DNA from: Branchiostoma floridae
Taxonomy: Eukaryota > Chordata > Leptocardii > Amphioxiformes > Branchiostomatidae
DNA: 26,066 bases
Reading direction: 5' to 3'
Assembly: GCF_000003815.2 (NCBI RefSeq)
Contig: NC_049990.1
Span: 1,136,125 to 1,162,190, forward strand
In this document: positions 16,329 through 25,238 of the stretch, in pieces
Layout: every line of letters starts with the position of its first letter
Numbering within the stretch: position 1 is the first letter of the stretch
Translations under genes and position numbers: made by a program
The notes under the pieces: model-generated
What the model was told of the DNA's origin: nothing
Database searches by the model: none
The model's input: the letters and a program-made list of their open reading frames with translations, nothing else

Positions 16329-18848
16329 CAGAAGGTGCCATGGAGACAGTGCATACAGTCAGTCACACCTGGTTCCCTGGCAATTTTGCATCTTCACTGA
16401 CAGTCGCCACAAGACATTCGTCAAGCACAATGGCTGAAGAGAAAAGAACCAAGGCGTACAACAAGAAGCTGTTGGAGAGGATCAAGGCCAAACCCGTCAC
16501 GTCTATTGAAGTTCTTGGAGACAACTTGGACATCATGAAGAAACCATCGGCTATGACCATGGACCGGCAACGAAAGAGTTGGCACTGGTTCCTTGTGCTG
16601 GTTGCCAAGAAGAGGATTGTAGACCCTCAGCTTCCAAACGATTCTCCGAAGGCAAACATCCTTACCATGGAAACAGTGTCCTGGCTCCTGACCCAGCAGG
16701 AACTACAGGCATATGAAGAGAACACAGAGTTCCATATTGCAAGGGTACTTGTCAAGTACTTGGACTTTCTGAAGCCATATGCTGACTGCATGCNNNNNNN
16801 NNNNNNNNNNNNNNNNNNNNNNNNNNNNNNNNNNNNNNNNNNNNNNNNNNNNNNNNNNNNNNNNNNNNNNNNNNNNNNNNNNNNNNNNNNNNNNNNNNNN
16901 NNNNNNNNNNNNNNNNNNNNNNNNNNNNNNNNNNNNNNNNNNNNNNNNNNNNNNNNNNNNNNNNNNNNNNNNNNNNNNNNNNNNNNNNNNNNNNNNNNNN
17001 NNNNNNNNNNNNNNNNNNNNNNNNNNNNNNNNNNNNNNNNNNNNNNNNNNNNNNNNNNNNNNNNNNNNNNNNNNNNNNNNNNNNNNNNNNNNNNNNNNNN
17101 NNNNNNNNNNNNNNNNNNNNNNNNNNNNNNNNNNNNNNNNNNNNNNNNNNNNNNNNNNNNNNNNNNNNNNNNNNNNNNNNNNNNNNNNNNNNNNNNNNNN
17201 NNNNNNNNNNNNNNNNNNNNNNNNNNNNNNNNNNNNNNNNNNNNNNNNNNNNNNNNNNNNNNNNNNNNNNNNNNNNNNNNNNNNNNNNNNNNNNNNNNNN
17301 NNNNNNNNNNNNNNNNNNNNNNNNNNNNNNNNNNNNNNNNNNNNNNNNNNNNNNNNNNNNNNACACTTTTATGCACCCATACAGGGTATGTACCAGGAGT
17401 TCTACAAGGAACCAGTGGCTGGAGATAGGGCTCTGCCATATTCCCTGAGGAATATCATAAACAGGCGAGATGTTGAAGGGCCAAAGTCTGTGACAAAAGC
17501 TTACAGGTAATTCACAAATGAGGAATTTCCTTGGCAAAAGTACAGAGACTTCTGTATGGCCAGCAACTACATGTGCAATTAGAATTAGATTTAGGATTTG
17601 TGTGCAAACAAAGGATATTTCACTCCACATCCCTCCCCTGAGCAAAGGACTAAAACAACTAAACTTCATGCTGCCATTCTGTATGTAGGACAGACTGTAT
17701 GTGGAAGGAAAAACTGTCCTTCTTCAGAACATAACACATTACATAAATGTTTTAATAGCTTGAAATTTATGCATTTCAGATCACATCAGGCCTTTGTGGA
17801 TGACTGCCTGGATGCCTACACACTGGCCACAGCATGCCGTCACTTTGGCATTTCCAGCATGGATGGGAGGCCAGTAGTCAACATCCCACCAGCCCAGCCC
17901 AAGTACCCGTGGCTACTTGAGCAGGTCAGGAAGATTAGAAAGCAACTCCTGGAACCAGACGAAGAGGAGGCCATGGACATTGATGACATGAGTCAACAAA
18001 CACAGGCTCTGGACAATAGACAGCACCTCTTGGACACAATGAAGCAACCTAATGGCAAGTTCAGGTGTGCCCATTGTGCCAAGGAATATGTGCGTGAGAA
18101 GAACTTCACCAAACACCTAGAGAAAGAGCACAACATCAATCTGAACACAGCACCTGTCAATCAGGAAGACAATGGCAGTAGAAAAAAGAGCAGCACCGGG
18201 AGTGCCATTTCCGTAATCTCATCCTTTTGCCGCATGGGTTTCCTGCGAAGAGATACCGAGGATAGCTATAAGATGGGCGATGGAGACAGAGTGTTCAGGA
18301 ATGCAAAGCTGGAAATGCTTTATGCATATAGCCTCAAGCATACCAAGTACTGCATCTGGCTTTGGCGGATGTTGGCATATGAGATGGCAATCCTCACCCC
18401 TTCTGCAGCTTTCGACTATAAGTGGAACACTTGCGTAAACCTGCAGGGGGGTATTGGGAAAAATATCCCCAATGACAACGCTGTTGAGCTGCAGGTGGGT
18501 GAGATAAAGAAAAGGCTTCAGACGGAAGGATCAAACAAGACCTTTCAGTCAGCACAAACAATCTGTAAAACCAACCAGGTTGTAAGTGAGGTTGTCAAAA
18601 ACCTACAGCAGAAATGCAAGAGTCATGTGAAGTCCAGAGAGCGAACTGTGGCCAGGAAGGAGAAGGACATACAGACAATGCTGGATGAAATCCTGGACTC
18701 GAATGTGCAAGACTGCACAAGTGTTTACAGGACTTTTCCTGAGTACAAGGACCCACTCGCAAGAATGGACTTTGAAAAGTTTCATCACTGGGTGAAAGAG
18801 CAAAAACAAATTGCCTCGATCAGAATGGTGCGAAATGCACGACTGTAA
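16322..18848 (+). CDS. DUF6589-like protein, core and C-terminal half (interrupted by a gap)
   Basis: Open from after the hairpin (first ATG 16340) into an assembly gap at 16794. It reads K-P-V-T-S-I-E-V-L-G-D-N-L-D-I-M-K-K-P then R-K-S-W-H-W-F-L-V-L, the DNLD...HWF signature that made me think of DUF6589. After the gap, exon 17385-17506 (G-M-Y-Q-E-F...V-T-K-A-Y) ends in AG and joins 17780 (A-TCA) to restore R-S-H-Q-A-F-V-D-D-C-L. The last exon (17780-18848) has an acidic stretch, a C2H2 finger (C-A-H-C...H-L-E-K-E-H, ~18066-18130), a helical W-L-W-R-M-L-A-Y-E block and G-G-I-G-K-N-I-P-N-D-N-A-V-E, the conserved GGxGxNIPxDxxxE block. A Lys-rich coiled C terminus ends at TAA 18846. Probably nuclear, from the finger and basic regions; enzymatic role unknown. 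Confidence 0.65.
16794..17362. other. Assembly gap (N run) inside the DUF6589-like gene
   Basis: 569 undetermined bases. The frame enters at D-C-M and the next visible acceptor is at 17383-17384, so at least one exon end and possibly further exons are hidden. Confidence 1.
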
Positions 18849-18935
18849 TAGTCTATCGTATTCACTTTGGTTTGTGGTATGTGTCACTGTACACTTTTGT
18901 TATTTATATTGCTGTATAAAGTAGTAATGGAATTG

Positions 18936-19132
18936 ACGCTACTAAGTGACACTAGTGTAGTACCCTAAAGTGCTGTATTGGAAGCGACAATAGTAATAGT
19001 CATGTTATGTAATGTTTGGTATCTATGTTGAGAATTTAGTCTTTTTTTCCTTTCACCATCTTTTTTTGCCCATTGCATTAAATTTGTAATGTGTAGAGGA
19101 TGTCATCCATGACATTTACTTGCTCTGGCCTA
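18936..19132. repeat. Dispersed repeat, copy C (diverged)
   Basis: GTGACACTAGTGTAG start and GAGGATGTCATCCATGACAT...CTTGCTCTGGCCT end, matching the repeats at 2620-2822 and 10078-10285 with many substitutions. It sits about 90 bases after the stop codon of the DUF6589-like gene and would form part of its 3' UTR; AATAAA follows at 19171-19176. Confidence 0.5.
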
Positions 19133-19189
19133 TATGATATTATATATGTATATTTAAATTCTGAGAGTGAAATAAATTATAAGAAAGAT

Positions 19190-20184
19190 TGCAAGTAAAC
19201 TCTCCCTGGCATCATGGGAAACAAGGAGTGAAATACAATCATAGCTGACTCAAGACATTGATATTCAAACATTTTTTCTTTATTTACATCCCAAAACATG
19301 AAAGGTTATGTACATGGTACAATGTGTTATCATTACAAGTCTTTGACATGTGGAAAGTGTCGCCTCCACCTAATGCAGGTATCAAAAATGGGAAAGATGA
19401 CAGAAAAATAACTGTAGAATGGACGGCAGTGCAAAGAATTTAGTACAGTTGGTTGACAGTTTACCACAATAAAACATAGTGGTAGTGACTAGCATGCAGT
19501 GTTTGATTAAGCTGCTGTCAGGGAAGGCTAGTCTTATGTATACACATGTAGCTTATTTTGTAGCAGTTGTAATGCGAAAATAGGGTGGTTTGGGCGGTCC
19601 AAAACAAGGCACACAACCAGGATGTTCAGGTTATAATACATGTACAACACATGTCGATACTGGGTATCTGTCAAAAAGAACAATGTAATTTTTCTCTATT
19701 CCAAGCAAAACCCATAGACATACAGATCATGTCATCAGCTTTCAATTAGCCATCTTGTGCCGAATCAATATACATGTAGTCTGAAAAATTGTACATGAAG
19801 AGATTTCCTTCTTATTTGAGGTCATTGTGTGAAATGAACATGGCACCAGTATAATATAAATCATGCATACCTCACCGAAAAGAATATGCCCAGCAAAGGC
19901 ACATCCTACACAAATGTTAGAAGACCAGCATTTTGATTGTGTCCCTTTGTTGTACTGGTAATACATGTAGATCAATGTAAAATGATAACCTTTTGGCTAC
20001 AAATTACAATGTCCAAATATGTGCTATACTACATGGAAGAATCTCCCTCAAAAGTAAGTGCATTAGCAAGGCAGTTTGAGACACGAGATCTCTTACTACT
20101 GAAACAGCAAAAACCATATTTTGGATTTCTTGCCATCACCAAGAACTGGTCAATTGAAATAAAGTAAAAATCTAAAATTCAAAA
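19190..20184. other. Stretch between the two convergent genes
   Basis: AT-rich, with an AATAAA at about 19469 on +. I searched the minus strand for the missing RecQ C-terminal lobe (for example a GRAGRDG-like box) and saw none. The short ORFs here have no recognisable content. Confidence 0.4.
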
Positions 20185-20306
20185 NNNNNNNNNNNNNNNN
20201 NNNNNNNNNNNNNNNNNNNNNNNNNNNNNNNNNNNNNNNNNNNNNNNNNNNNNNNNNNNNNNNNNNNNNNNNNNNNNNNNNNNNNNNNNNNNNNNNNNNN
20301 NNNNNN
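20185..20306. other. Assembly gap (N run) at the end of the visible RecQ exon
   Basis: 122 undetermined bases. The RecQ-like reading frame runs into it at 20307. Confidence 1.
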
Positions 20307-21636
20307 CACATCCCTCCATAGTGAGTAGCTTCTGGATCTTTTTCCTTTGTTTCTTGCTGGCAGTTGCAGTCACTGCAAGCAGAGGTGTACCTGGCAGAAG
20401 GCAACGCAGCTCTCCTAACTTAGAAAACCATTCCCTGAAGGGAGTATCACTGCCAGCATCATCTCCTGCTTGGCCCCTAAAATAAGTCAATACAGAAAAA
20501 TAAAATGGAATTGTTGGCTGCACATTAAGCACATTTGATAGGTCAAACAGTTGGTATGATGTGAGAAGAATAGAATAGACTTGGACATAACTTGCTACAT
20601 AGTACACATTTTGGGTAGCTAAGTAGTATCTATAAGGCCTAGGAAAAAATGTTGTGTTCCCTACCTACCCTAGAAAAACCCCTGCTGACCCCAATTTTTT
20701 TTTGGGGGGGGGGGGGGGGCGGAGGGGGGCAGTGGAGTCACATAACTTCCAGTTAGAATCTTTATTCAGCCTTCTTCCTATCGAAGTAAAACACTACTTG
20801 CTTGTCCTACCGACCCTTATTTTTTTCAGGACTGAAACAGGAGACACAACATTTTTTCCCTAGACCTAAGGTTTGGTTACCACTTCCATATACATATATA
20901 TGTGTTGACATACAGCAAGGAGTTTTAAATTATAGCTGCTAGAGAACTTTAAATCATATTTTCAATCCCTTCAAATTGCATTAAAAGGTTATATTCTATA
21001 TCTGAAATGGATATTAATCGTAAAACTATTCGGTTTACTTTGTTTTTGCTTGATTGAATTGATTCCCCCATATATCCATGATTTATCATTATCCATAGGT
21101 CAACCGTTCCAACTGTGCCAAAAGTGTGACTTACCACTGGACAACAGTATGTGCTTCGTCGATCACAATCAGTCCAACACGACCCTTGTACGCTTCAGAT
21201 CGTAACATCCCTCTGAATCTGTGGTCGTTGAGAATTGTCTCAGGAGAGGTGTAGATGAACTGGAATCTTCCTGCGAGGACATCGTTTGTCTCGACAGCGT
21301 TCAAACCTAAACACGTCGCTGTCAGGCCGAGGGAGGTCAGCTTGTCACACTGTTCTCTCATGATTGCGTTGAGAGGACTTACTACTATTACGAACTCCTC
21401 TCCAGAAGGGCGTTGCGTTGTGCGCGGGCTTGTGTTTGGGCAGACTGTAGCTGTGTCTCCGCTCTCGCTGCAGCTGGAAAGCCCATATAGCACAGACTTT
21501 TTCCCCCACCCGTCTTTACACTGAGAAACACGTCCCTACCATCGAGCAGTGCCTGTAACGTGCTCTGCTGATGCTGATGAAGCCGATCTACTCCAAACAA
21601 GTCTCGCACGGCTTTCTCAAAACTTGCCGCCGCCAT
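20307..21636 (-). pseudogene. RecQ-like DNA helicase, first half, with frame break (possible pseudogene)
   Basis: Exon 1 (21636-21135) starts M-A-A-A-S-F-E-K-A-V and carries the ATP-binding P-loop V-K-T-G-G-G-K-S-L-C-Y. After a change of frame somewhere in about 21390-21490 it carries V-I-V-V-S-P-L-N-A-I-M-R-E-Q (motif Ia), I-Y-T-S-P-E-T-I-L and the DEAH box L-I-V-I-D-E-A-H. The donor GTAAGT splits a Trp codon (TG|G). Exon 2 (20476 downwards, acceptor TTATTTTAG) restores W-G-Q-A-G-D-D and gives L-L-A-V-T-A-T-A-S (motif III) before the gap. Phase and content prove the join. RecQ proteins unwind DNA 3' to 5' with ATP. The second helicase lobe (motifs IV-VI), RQC and HRDC domains are not visible. 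Alternatives to a pseudogene: a sequencing error or an unrecognised short intron. It converges on the DUF6589-like gene. Confidence 0.7.
20690..20731. repeat. T run followed by long G run in the RecQ intron
   Basis: A run of T then about 18 G and a second G run. Such runs are often mis-sequenced, and this one lies in intron 21134-20477. Confidence 0.7.
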
Positions 21637-21676
21637 TTTTCTACGAACCCAAAGGAGCTATGTAAGACGTAACATG

Positions 21677-21757
21677 ATTGGTTGGTAGCTTCCCAGCGGC
21701 CTTTGCGATACAGCTTCAGACAAAATGAAGCCCAAGGAAGGCCTGTTCTCTGATTGG
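21677..21757 (-). promoter_or_regulatory. Two inverted CCAAT boxes upstream of the RecQ-like gene
   Basis: ATTGG at 21677-21681 and 21753-21757, i.e. CCAAT on the gene's strand, 41 and 117 bases before the ATG at 21636. The start context AAAATGGCGGCGG resembles a YY1 site, as in the DUF6589-like gene. Confidence 0.45.
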
Positions 21758-21759
21758 TT

Positions 21760-22030
21760 GACAGCTTGTTTGTGGCGACAATCATAATACCGGTAGGTAG
21801 GCCCTGGGTCAGCAGGGCCCCATAAGGTAAATGCCGTTGGGGACCGGGCGTTAGGAGGATGGTTGCTCATCGCGGCTGTGATCGTCTGGCCGGGATCGGC
21901 ACAAGGTAGATATATACGATTTGTGGGAATAACTTTCTTACATAGCAGTATTTCTGGCGGGCAAGAGCGAGCTATGACAGAGGTGGGCCATTAGTTGTTT
22001 TGGAGATATTATTTTGGGCGAGCCTGTCTG
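21760..22030. other. Intergenic stretch upstream of the RecQ-like gene
   Basis: GC-rich near the RecQ start, then mixed. No gene or repeat border that I can support. Confidence 0.4.
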
Positions 22031-22032
22031 GT

Positions 22033-22056
22033 GTCAGTCAGTCAGTCAGTCAGTCA
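22033..22056. repeat. (TCAG)n microsatellite
   Basis: About five to six GTCA/TCAG tetramers. On the minus strand it replaces the LINE coding frame directly after V-Q-H-A-S-S-V-D. Confidence 0.75.
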
Positions 22057-22920
22057 ACACTGGAAGCATGCTGGACTTTTTCTGCCGTTTTCGGAACTGG
22101 AACAATGATGAGTGTTTTCCAGCACTCCGGTAGCTGGCCAGTGGAGAAAGCTTGTTGATGAAACCCAGGAACTAGGGCTGGGTACCGGTACAGGAAATTC
22201 AGGTCCAGGTCCGGTTCAGGTCCAAAGGATCAGTTCCAGGTCCGGACCTGAACCTGGACCTGATACAGTATGACTCATACCAATGGTCCATTTCACTACA
22301 AAGAAATCTGTTTGGTAGAGTATTAGACTTACACTGGTGTTTTAAAATCCCACAACGCTAACTGCACTTGTACGATTGGCTGTAAAACCTGGTAGAAATT
22401 AGCATAAACTCTACTCTTCTTCACTATTGTTATTTTCTTCCACCCGCCAAAACGTGTGAATGCTTGATGAAATAATCTGTAAATTTTCTAATCGGTCCAA
22501 CATCCGGTAATTTTTTCAGGTCCAGTTTTTCTGGACCGGTCCAATAAGAAAAACCGGTTTTGTACCGGTACGCTGCACCGATACCCATCCCTACCAGGGA
22601 CACATCGTCTAGACCAGCATACCTAAGGATGATGAGTGGGTTTATCTGTTTGAATGCGTTTTTGGATATCTGTGGACAGCATAAACTAAAAGCCGCTGGA
22701 TGGATTGTAAATATACTTGGTATATTGATAGTTTTGAGAAAGTAAGGTTGATGGTTGCTTTTGTGTCTCATTGTGGTTTTCCTTGATACTACATCAGAGC
22801 TTCCAAATTTTCTTGAATTTATGATCTTTTTGATCCTTTTAATCTTTGACCAAAAGCGTCTTGATCTTTTGGGGTTCCGATATCGTTTGATATCTGACGA
22901 AAGCTGCCTCCGTAGCTTGT
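22055..22920 (-). mobile_element. Degraded LINE remnant split by a hAT MITE
   Basis: On the minus strand, 22165-22057 reads S-T-G-Q-L-P-E-C-W-K-T-L-I-I-V-P-V-P-K, the WKxAxVxPVPK block at the start of LINE reverse transcriptases. Upstream on the same strand (22920-22800) is K-R-Y-R-N-P-K-R-S-R-R-F-W-S-K-I-K, the basic linker type found between endonuclease and reverse transcriptase. Between them lies the MITE at 22173-22593. Stops and frame changes show it is dead. The middle part (22602-22780) is open but unrecognised. Confidence 0.5.
22165..22601. mobile_element. hAT-type MITE, copy A, with imperfect 8-bp target duplication
   Basis: Element 22173-22593 starts TAGGGCTGGGTACCGGTAC and ends in the reverse complement type ACCGGTACG...ATACCCATCCCTA. 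Flanking 8-mers CCAGGAAC (22165-22172) and CCAGGGAC (22594-22601) agree at seven positions, as expected for an aged hAT insertion. The subterminal part contains repeated AGGTCCAGGTCCGG strings that form a palindrome. It has no coding frame. It is inserted in the LINE remnant. Confidence 0.8.
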
Positions 22921-23064
22921 TCTGAACTGCAAGGATTTAGTCATAAACTAATTTAAGAATAGATTAGGCTAATTACAATCTCTAGAATACACTCTGGTAG
23001 TGCGAACAGGGACACATCATCAGGGATGAACCCGGGGTCATTGAGTGTTTCAGGTCTTTGATCA

Positions 23065-23418
23065 TCATACACCCTCGCCCGGGCGACCCAGCCGAGGTAG
23101 ATCATTCCCCGACCTGTGTCCGTGTGGCTTCCACGGTTCCCCCCTACGGAACCACAACCAACGTGAGGCTTTCTCTGCAGCCTCCAGAATATCCCTGATG
23201 GATTGCCGAAGCCGGAAACCTCTTACTCCAAGGAGTTTTAACACATAAGCCAAAGATTGCCCAGCGAAACCCCGGCAACCAACCTCAACTGGTACACACC
23301 GGGCTCTCCACCCCTTACTCTGGCTTTGTACTACCAGCTCGGCATACTTTGCCGTCTTCCGTTCGTTGGCTTCACTTATCCGCTCCTCCCAGGAAACAGT
23401 TAACTCCAACAGAACCAA
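23065..23418 (-). mobile_element. Restriction-like-endonuclease LINE fragment (R2/R4/HERO group)
   Basis: About 117 codons read L-L-E-L-T-V-S-W-E-E-R-I-S-E-A-N-E-R-K-T, then K-Y-A-E-L-V, G-W-R-A-R-C, V-P-V-E-V-G-C-R-G-F-A-G-Q-S and A-E-K-A-S-R-W-L-W. This is the C-terminal end of the endonuclease in R2-like, RLE-bearing non-LTR elements (ELTVPWEER...KY, PVEVGCRGF, ASRWLWxKR). The 5' part with the reverse transcriptase is missing, so it is a 5'-truncated copy. It sits upstream of, and possibly in an intron of, the EGF-type gene. Confidence 0.7.
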
Positions 23419-23582
23419 TTAAACAACAAATTAAAGCAAATGTGCAAAAATATCTCACACCTGATATCTCTCACCGTACACCTGTTGTTCATTTATTTTT
23501 ATGAATACTAACGTTAGTGCAAAAGTATAGCATATGAAGTAAACACATTTCATAAGATGTCTATCTTTTCTAAGACCAACAG
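23419..23582. other. Short AT-rich stretch with acceptor
   Basis: No gene content. It ends in CTAAGACCAACAG, the likely acceptor for the exon at 23583. Confidence 0.5.
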
Positions 23583-24124
23583 GTGTACCTGACCACGATT
23601 GACAACTGGTCCTTTTGGAAGATTCGTGCGACAGGCCCGATGACCAATGCCAACGTGAAGGCCACGTGTTAAGCGGCGGGGATGAAGTTACCGTGCTTCC
23701 GGAGGGGGAAGGACCACTGGGGCTTGTGGGCCCCAGGCTGCATCACGTTTCACCATGCCGAAGACGTAACGCTCACTGCTCTCTCGGGTGAACTGTGTGG
23801 GTGCACGTACGGGTACGGCAGTCATTGTCTGCCGCTTGATGAAACCTTTGTGTACACTGCTGGCCGGGACGGCGCTTACGGAGTGGACGTCGACATTCAC
23901 ACCAACGCCCTGCAAGGAGAGAACTACAACAACATGTACGCGCTGTGTGCAGGTGAGGATGTTGCATAGAAATTGCTTCACAAGCCGATGTCATTGAGGC
24001 AACTTCGATTTTTTTTTCGGGATGGTGGGAGATATCCAACATTTATTTCCATAAAGGACAGAATATACATAAAATTTGAATGCATATAATAGTTTAAAAA
24101 AATAAGCAATCATCTTTATCATAA

Positions 24125-24126
<2 letters not shown>

Positions 24127-24160
<34 letters not shown>

Positions 24161-24180
24161 CTTATAGGGTAGTCCCTTCA
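24127..24180 (-). mobile_element. Retroposon 3' tail with (AATC)n
   Basis: On the minus strand TGAAGGGACTACCCTATAAG leads into ATC-AATC repeats. It is the same 3' end as at 12328-12374. It lies in the intron between the two exons of the EGF-type gene. Confidence 0.5.
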
Positions 24181-24691
24181 GTCTAGATGACTGATTTCCA
24201 AGGGAGCAAAAATGGTACATTTGTCAACCACTAAGACTAGTGTTTGTACAGTCGAGTACTATTGCACATGGAGGGATAACATATACTGGTGTGTCTGGAC
24301 GAATTACATGTGTAACTTAACATGCAGTACATGGGCAGTGGAACAGTCAGGAAAGACAAAGTCTGTTACTACACTATGGTCAAACATGGAGTAGTGTAAC
24401 AATAGGTGGGGTTCATGCCAAAATATCAATAGTAAATGTGTACAATTAAGCTACATTGGCTGTCAGTCTACTATTGTATATCCATTCTTCAAGGTCCTTT
24501 TCAAAGACATTAAAGAGGTTAGTTATGCACAGGTGTGGGTCAACAATTGACTTGGCTGAGAGGGGACGGGGCTGGGAGGGGTAAACATATATAGCAGTGG
24601 ACAGCACTTCAGTTTGGAGATTCGTCTCGGTCTGTATCTTGTGTTTGGGCAGAAGAAATGACCAACTTGATGTGAAAAACTCTGTTTCCAG
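24181..24691. other. Intron remainder before the EGF exon
   Basis: No recognisable gene. Short ORFs are not supported by any motif. Confidence 0.4.
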
Positions 24692-24808
24692 CCCCTACGT
24701 GTGCAAGGTCCCCCTGTACACACGGCACCTGTACTGATGATGTCGGGAGCTACACCTGTAGCTGTGAGAACGGCTGGACAGGACGGGACTGTGATCAAGG
24801 TCTGTATC

Positions 24809-25238
24809 GCTTTGCTTATGGCTGGGTACCGGTACAGAAAATTCAGGTCCAGGTCCGGTTCAGGTCCAGAGCATCAGGTCCAGGTCCGAACCTGAACCTG
24901 GACCTGATTCAGTATGACTCATTCTAATGGTCCATTTCACTACAAAGAAATCTGTTTGGTGGAGTATTAGAATTACACTGGCGTTTTAAAATCCAACGCT
25001 AACTGCCATGTACGATTGTCTGTGAAACTTGGTAGAAATGACTATAAATTCTTCTCTACTTCACTCTTGTTATTTTCTTCCACCTGCAAGCGCCAAAACG
25101 TGTGAATGTCTGATCAAATAATATGTTAATTTTCTAATCGGTCCAACATCCTGTCTACCTAATTTTTTTAGGTCCGGTTTTTCTGGACCGGTTCAACAAG
25201 AAAGACCGGTTTTACCGTAACCCAGCCCTAGCTTTGCT
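24809..25238. mobile_element. hAT-type MITE, copy B, with exact 8-bp target duplication
   Basis: Element 24817-25230 (414 bp) begins TATGGCTGGGTACCGG and ends GTAACCCAGCCCTA, terminal inverted repeats of the TAGGGCTGGG type. The 8-mer GCTTTGCT flanks both sides (24809-24816 and 25231-25238), the 8-bp duplication made by hAT transposases. The interior matches copy A at 22173-22593 in the same orientation. It sits 17 bases after the donor of the EGF exon. No transposase is encoded, so it was moved in trans. Confidence 0.9.

Larger units (their letters stand above)
23583..24799 (+). pseudogene. Secreted modular protein with EGF domain: two exons, one nonsense codon
   Basis: Exon 23583-23952 reads W-K-I-R-A-T-G-P-M-T-N-A-N-V-K-A-T-C, a TAA at 23670-23672, then A-A-G-M-K-L-P-C-F and, further on, C-L-P-L-D-E-T-F-V-Y and N-Y-N-N-M-Y-A-L-C-A. 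I recall this Cys-rich module from amphioxus extracellular proteins, where Glu normally follows the N-V-K-A-T-C cysteine, so TAA looks like a single nonsense change; the frame is open on both sides. The exon ends in phase 1 (G|GTGAGG). Exon 24692-24799 (108 bases, 36 codons, phase 1-1, acceptor TTTCCAG) completes A-P-T-C and is a full EGF-like repeat with six cysteines (T-C-A-R-S-P-C...G-W-T-G-R-D-C). Further exons lie outside the window or are lost. It could also be a live gene with an assembly error or null allele. Confidence 0.65.

Noticed and set aside
16627-17439. Long minus-strand ORFs over the N gap
   Set aside because: They are open only because undetermined bases contain no stop codons.
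13228-21900. Terminal inverted repeats around the DUF6589/RecQ pair
   Set aside because: I compared the flanks by eye and found only shared promoter motifs (CCAAT, ATGGCGGC), not inverted ends, so I do not annotate transposon borders.
23688-23981. Minus-strand ORFs opposite the Cys-module exon
   Set aside because: They are shadows of the + strand exon, which has conserved Cys spacing and correct splice phase.
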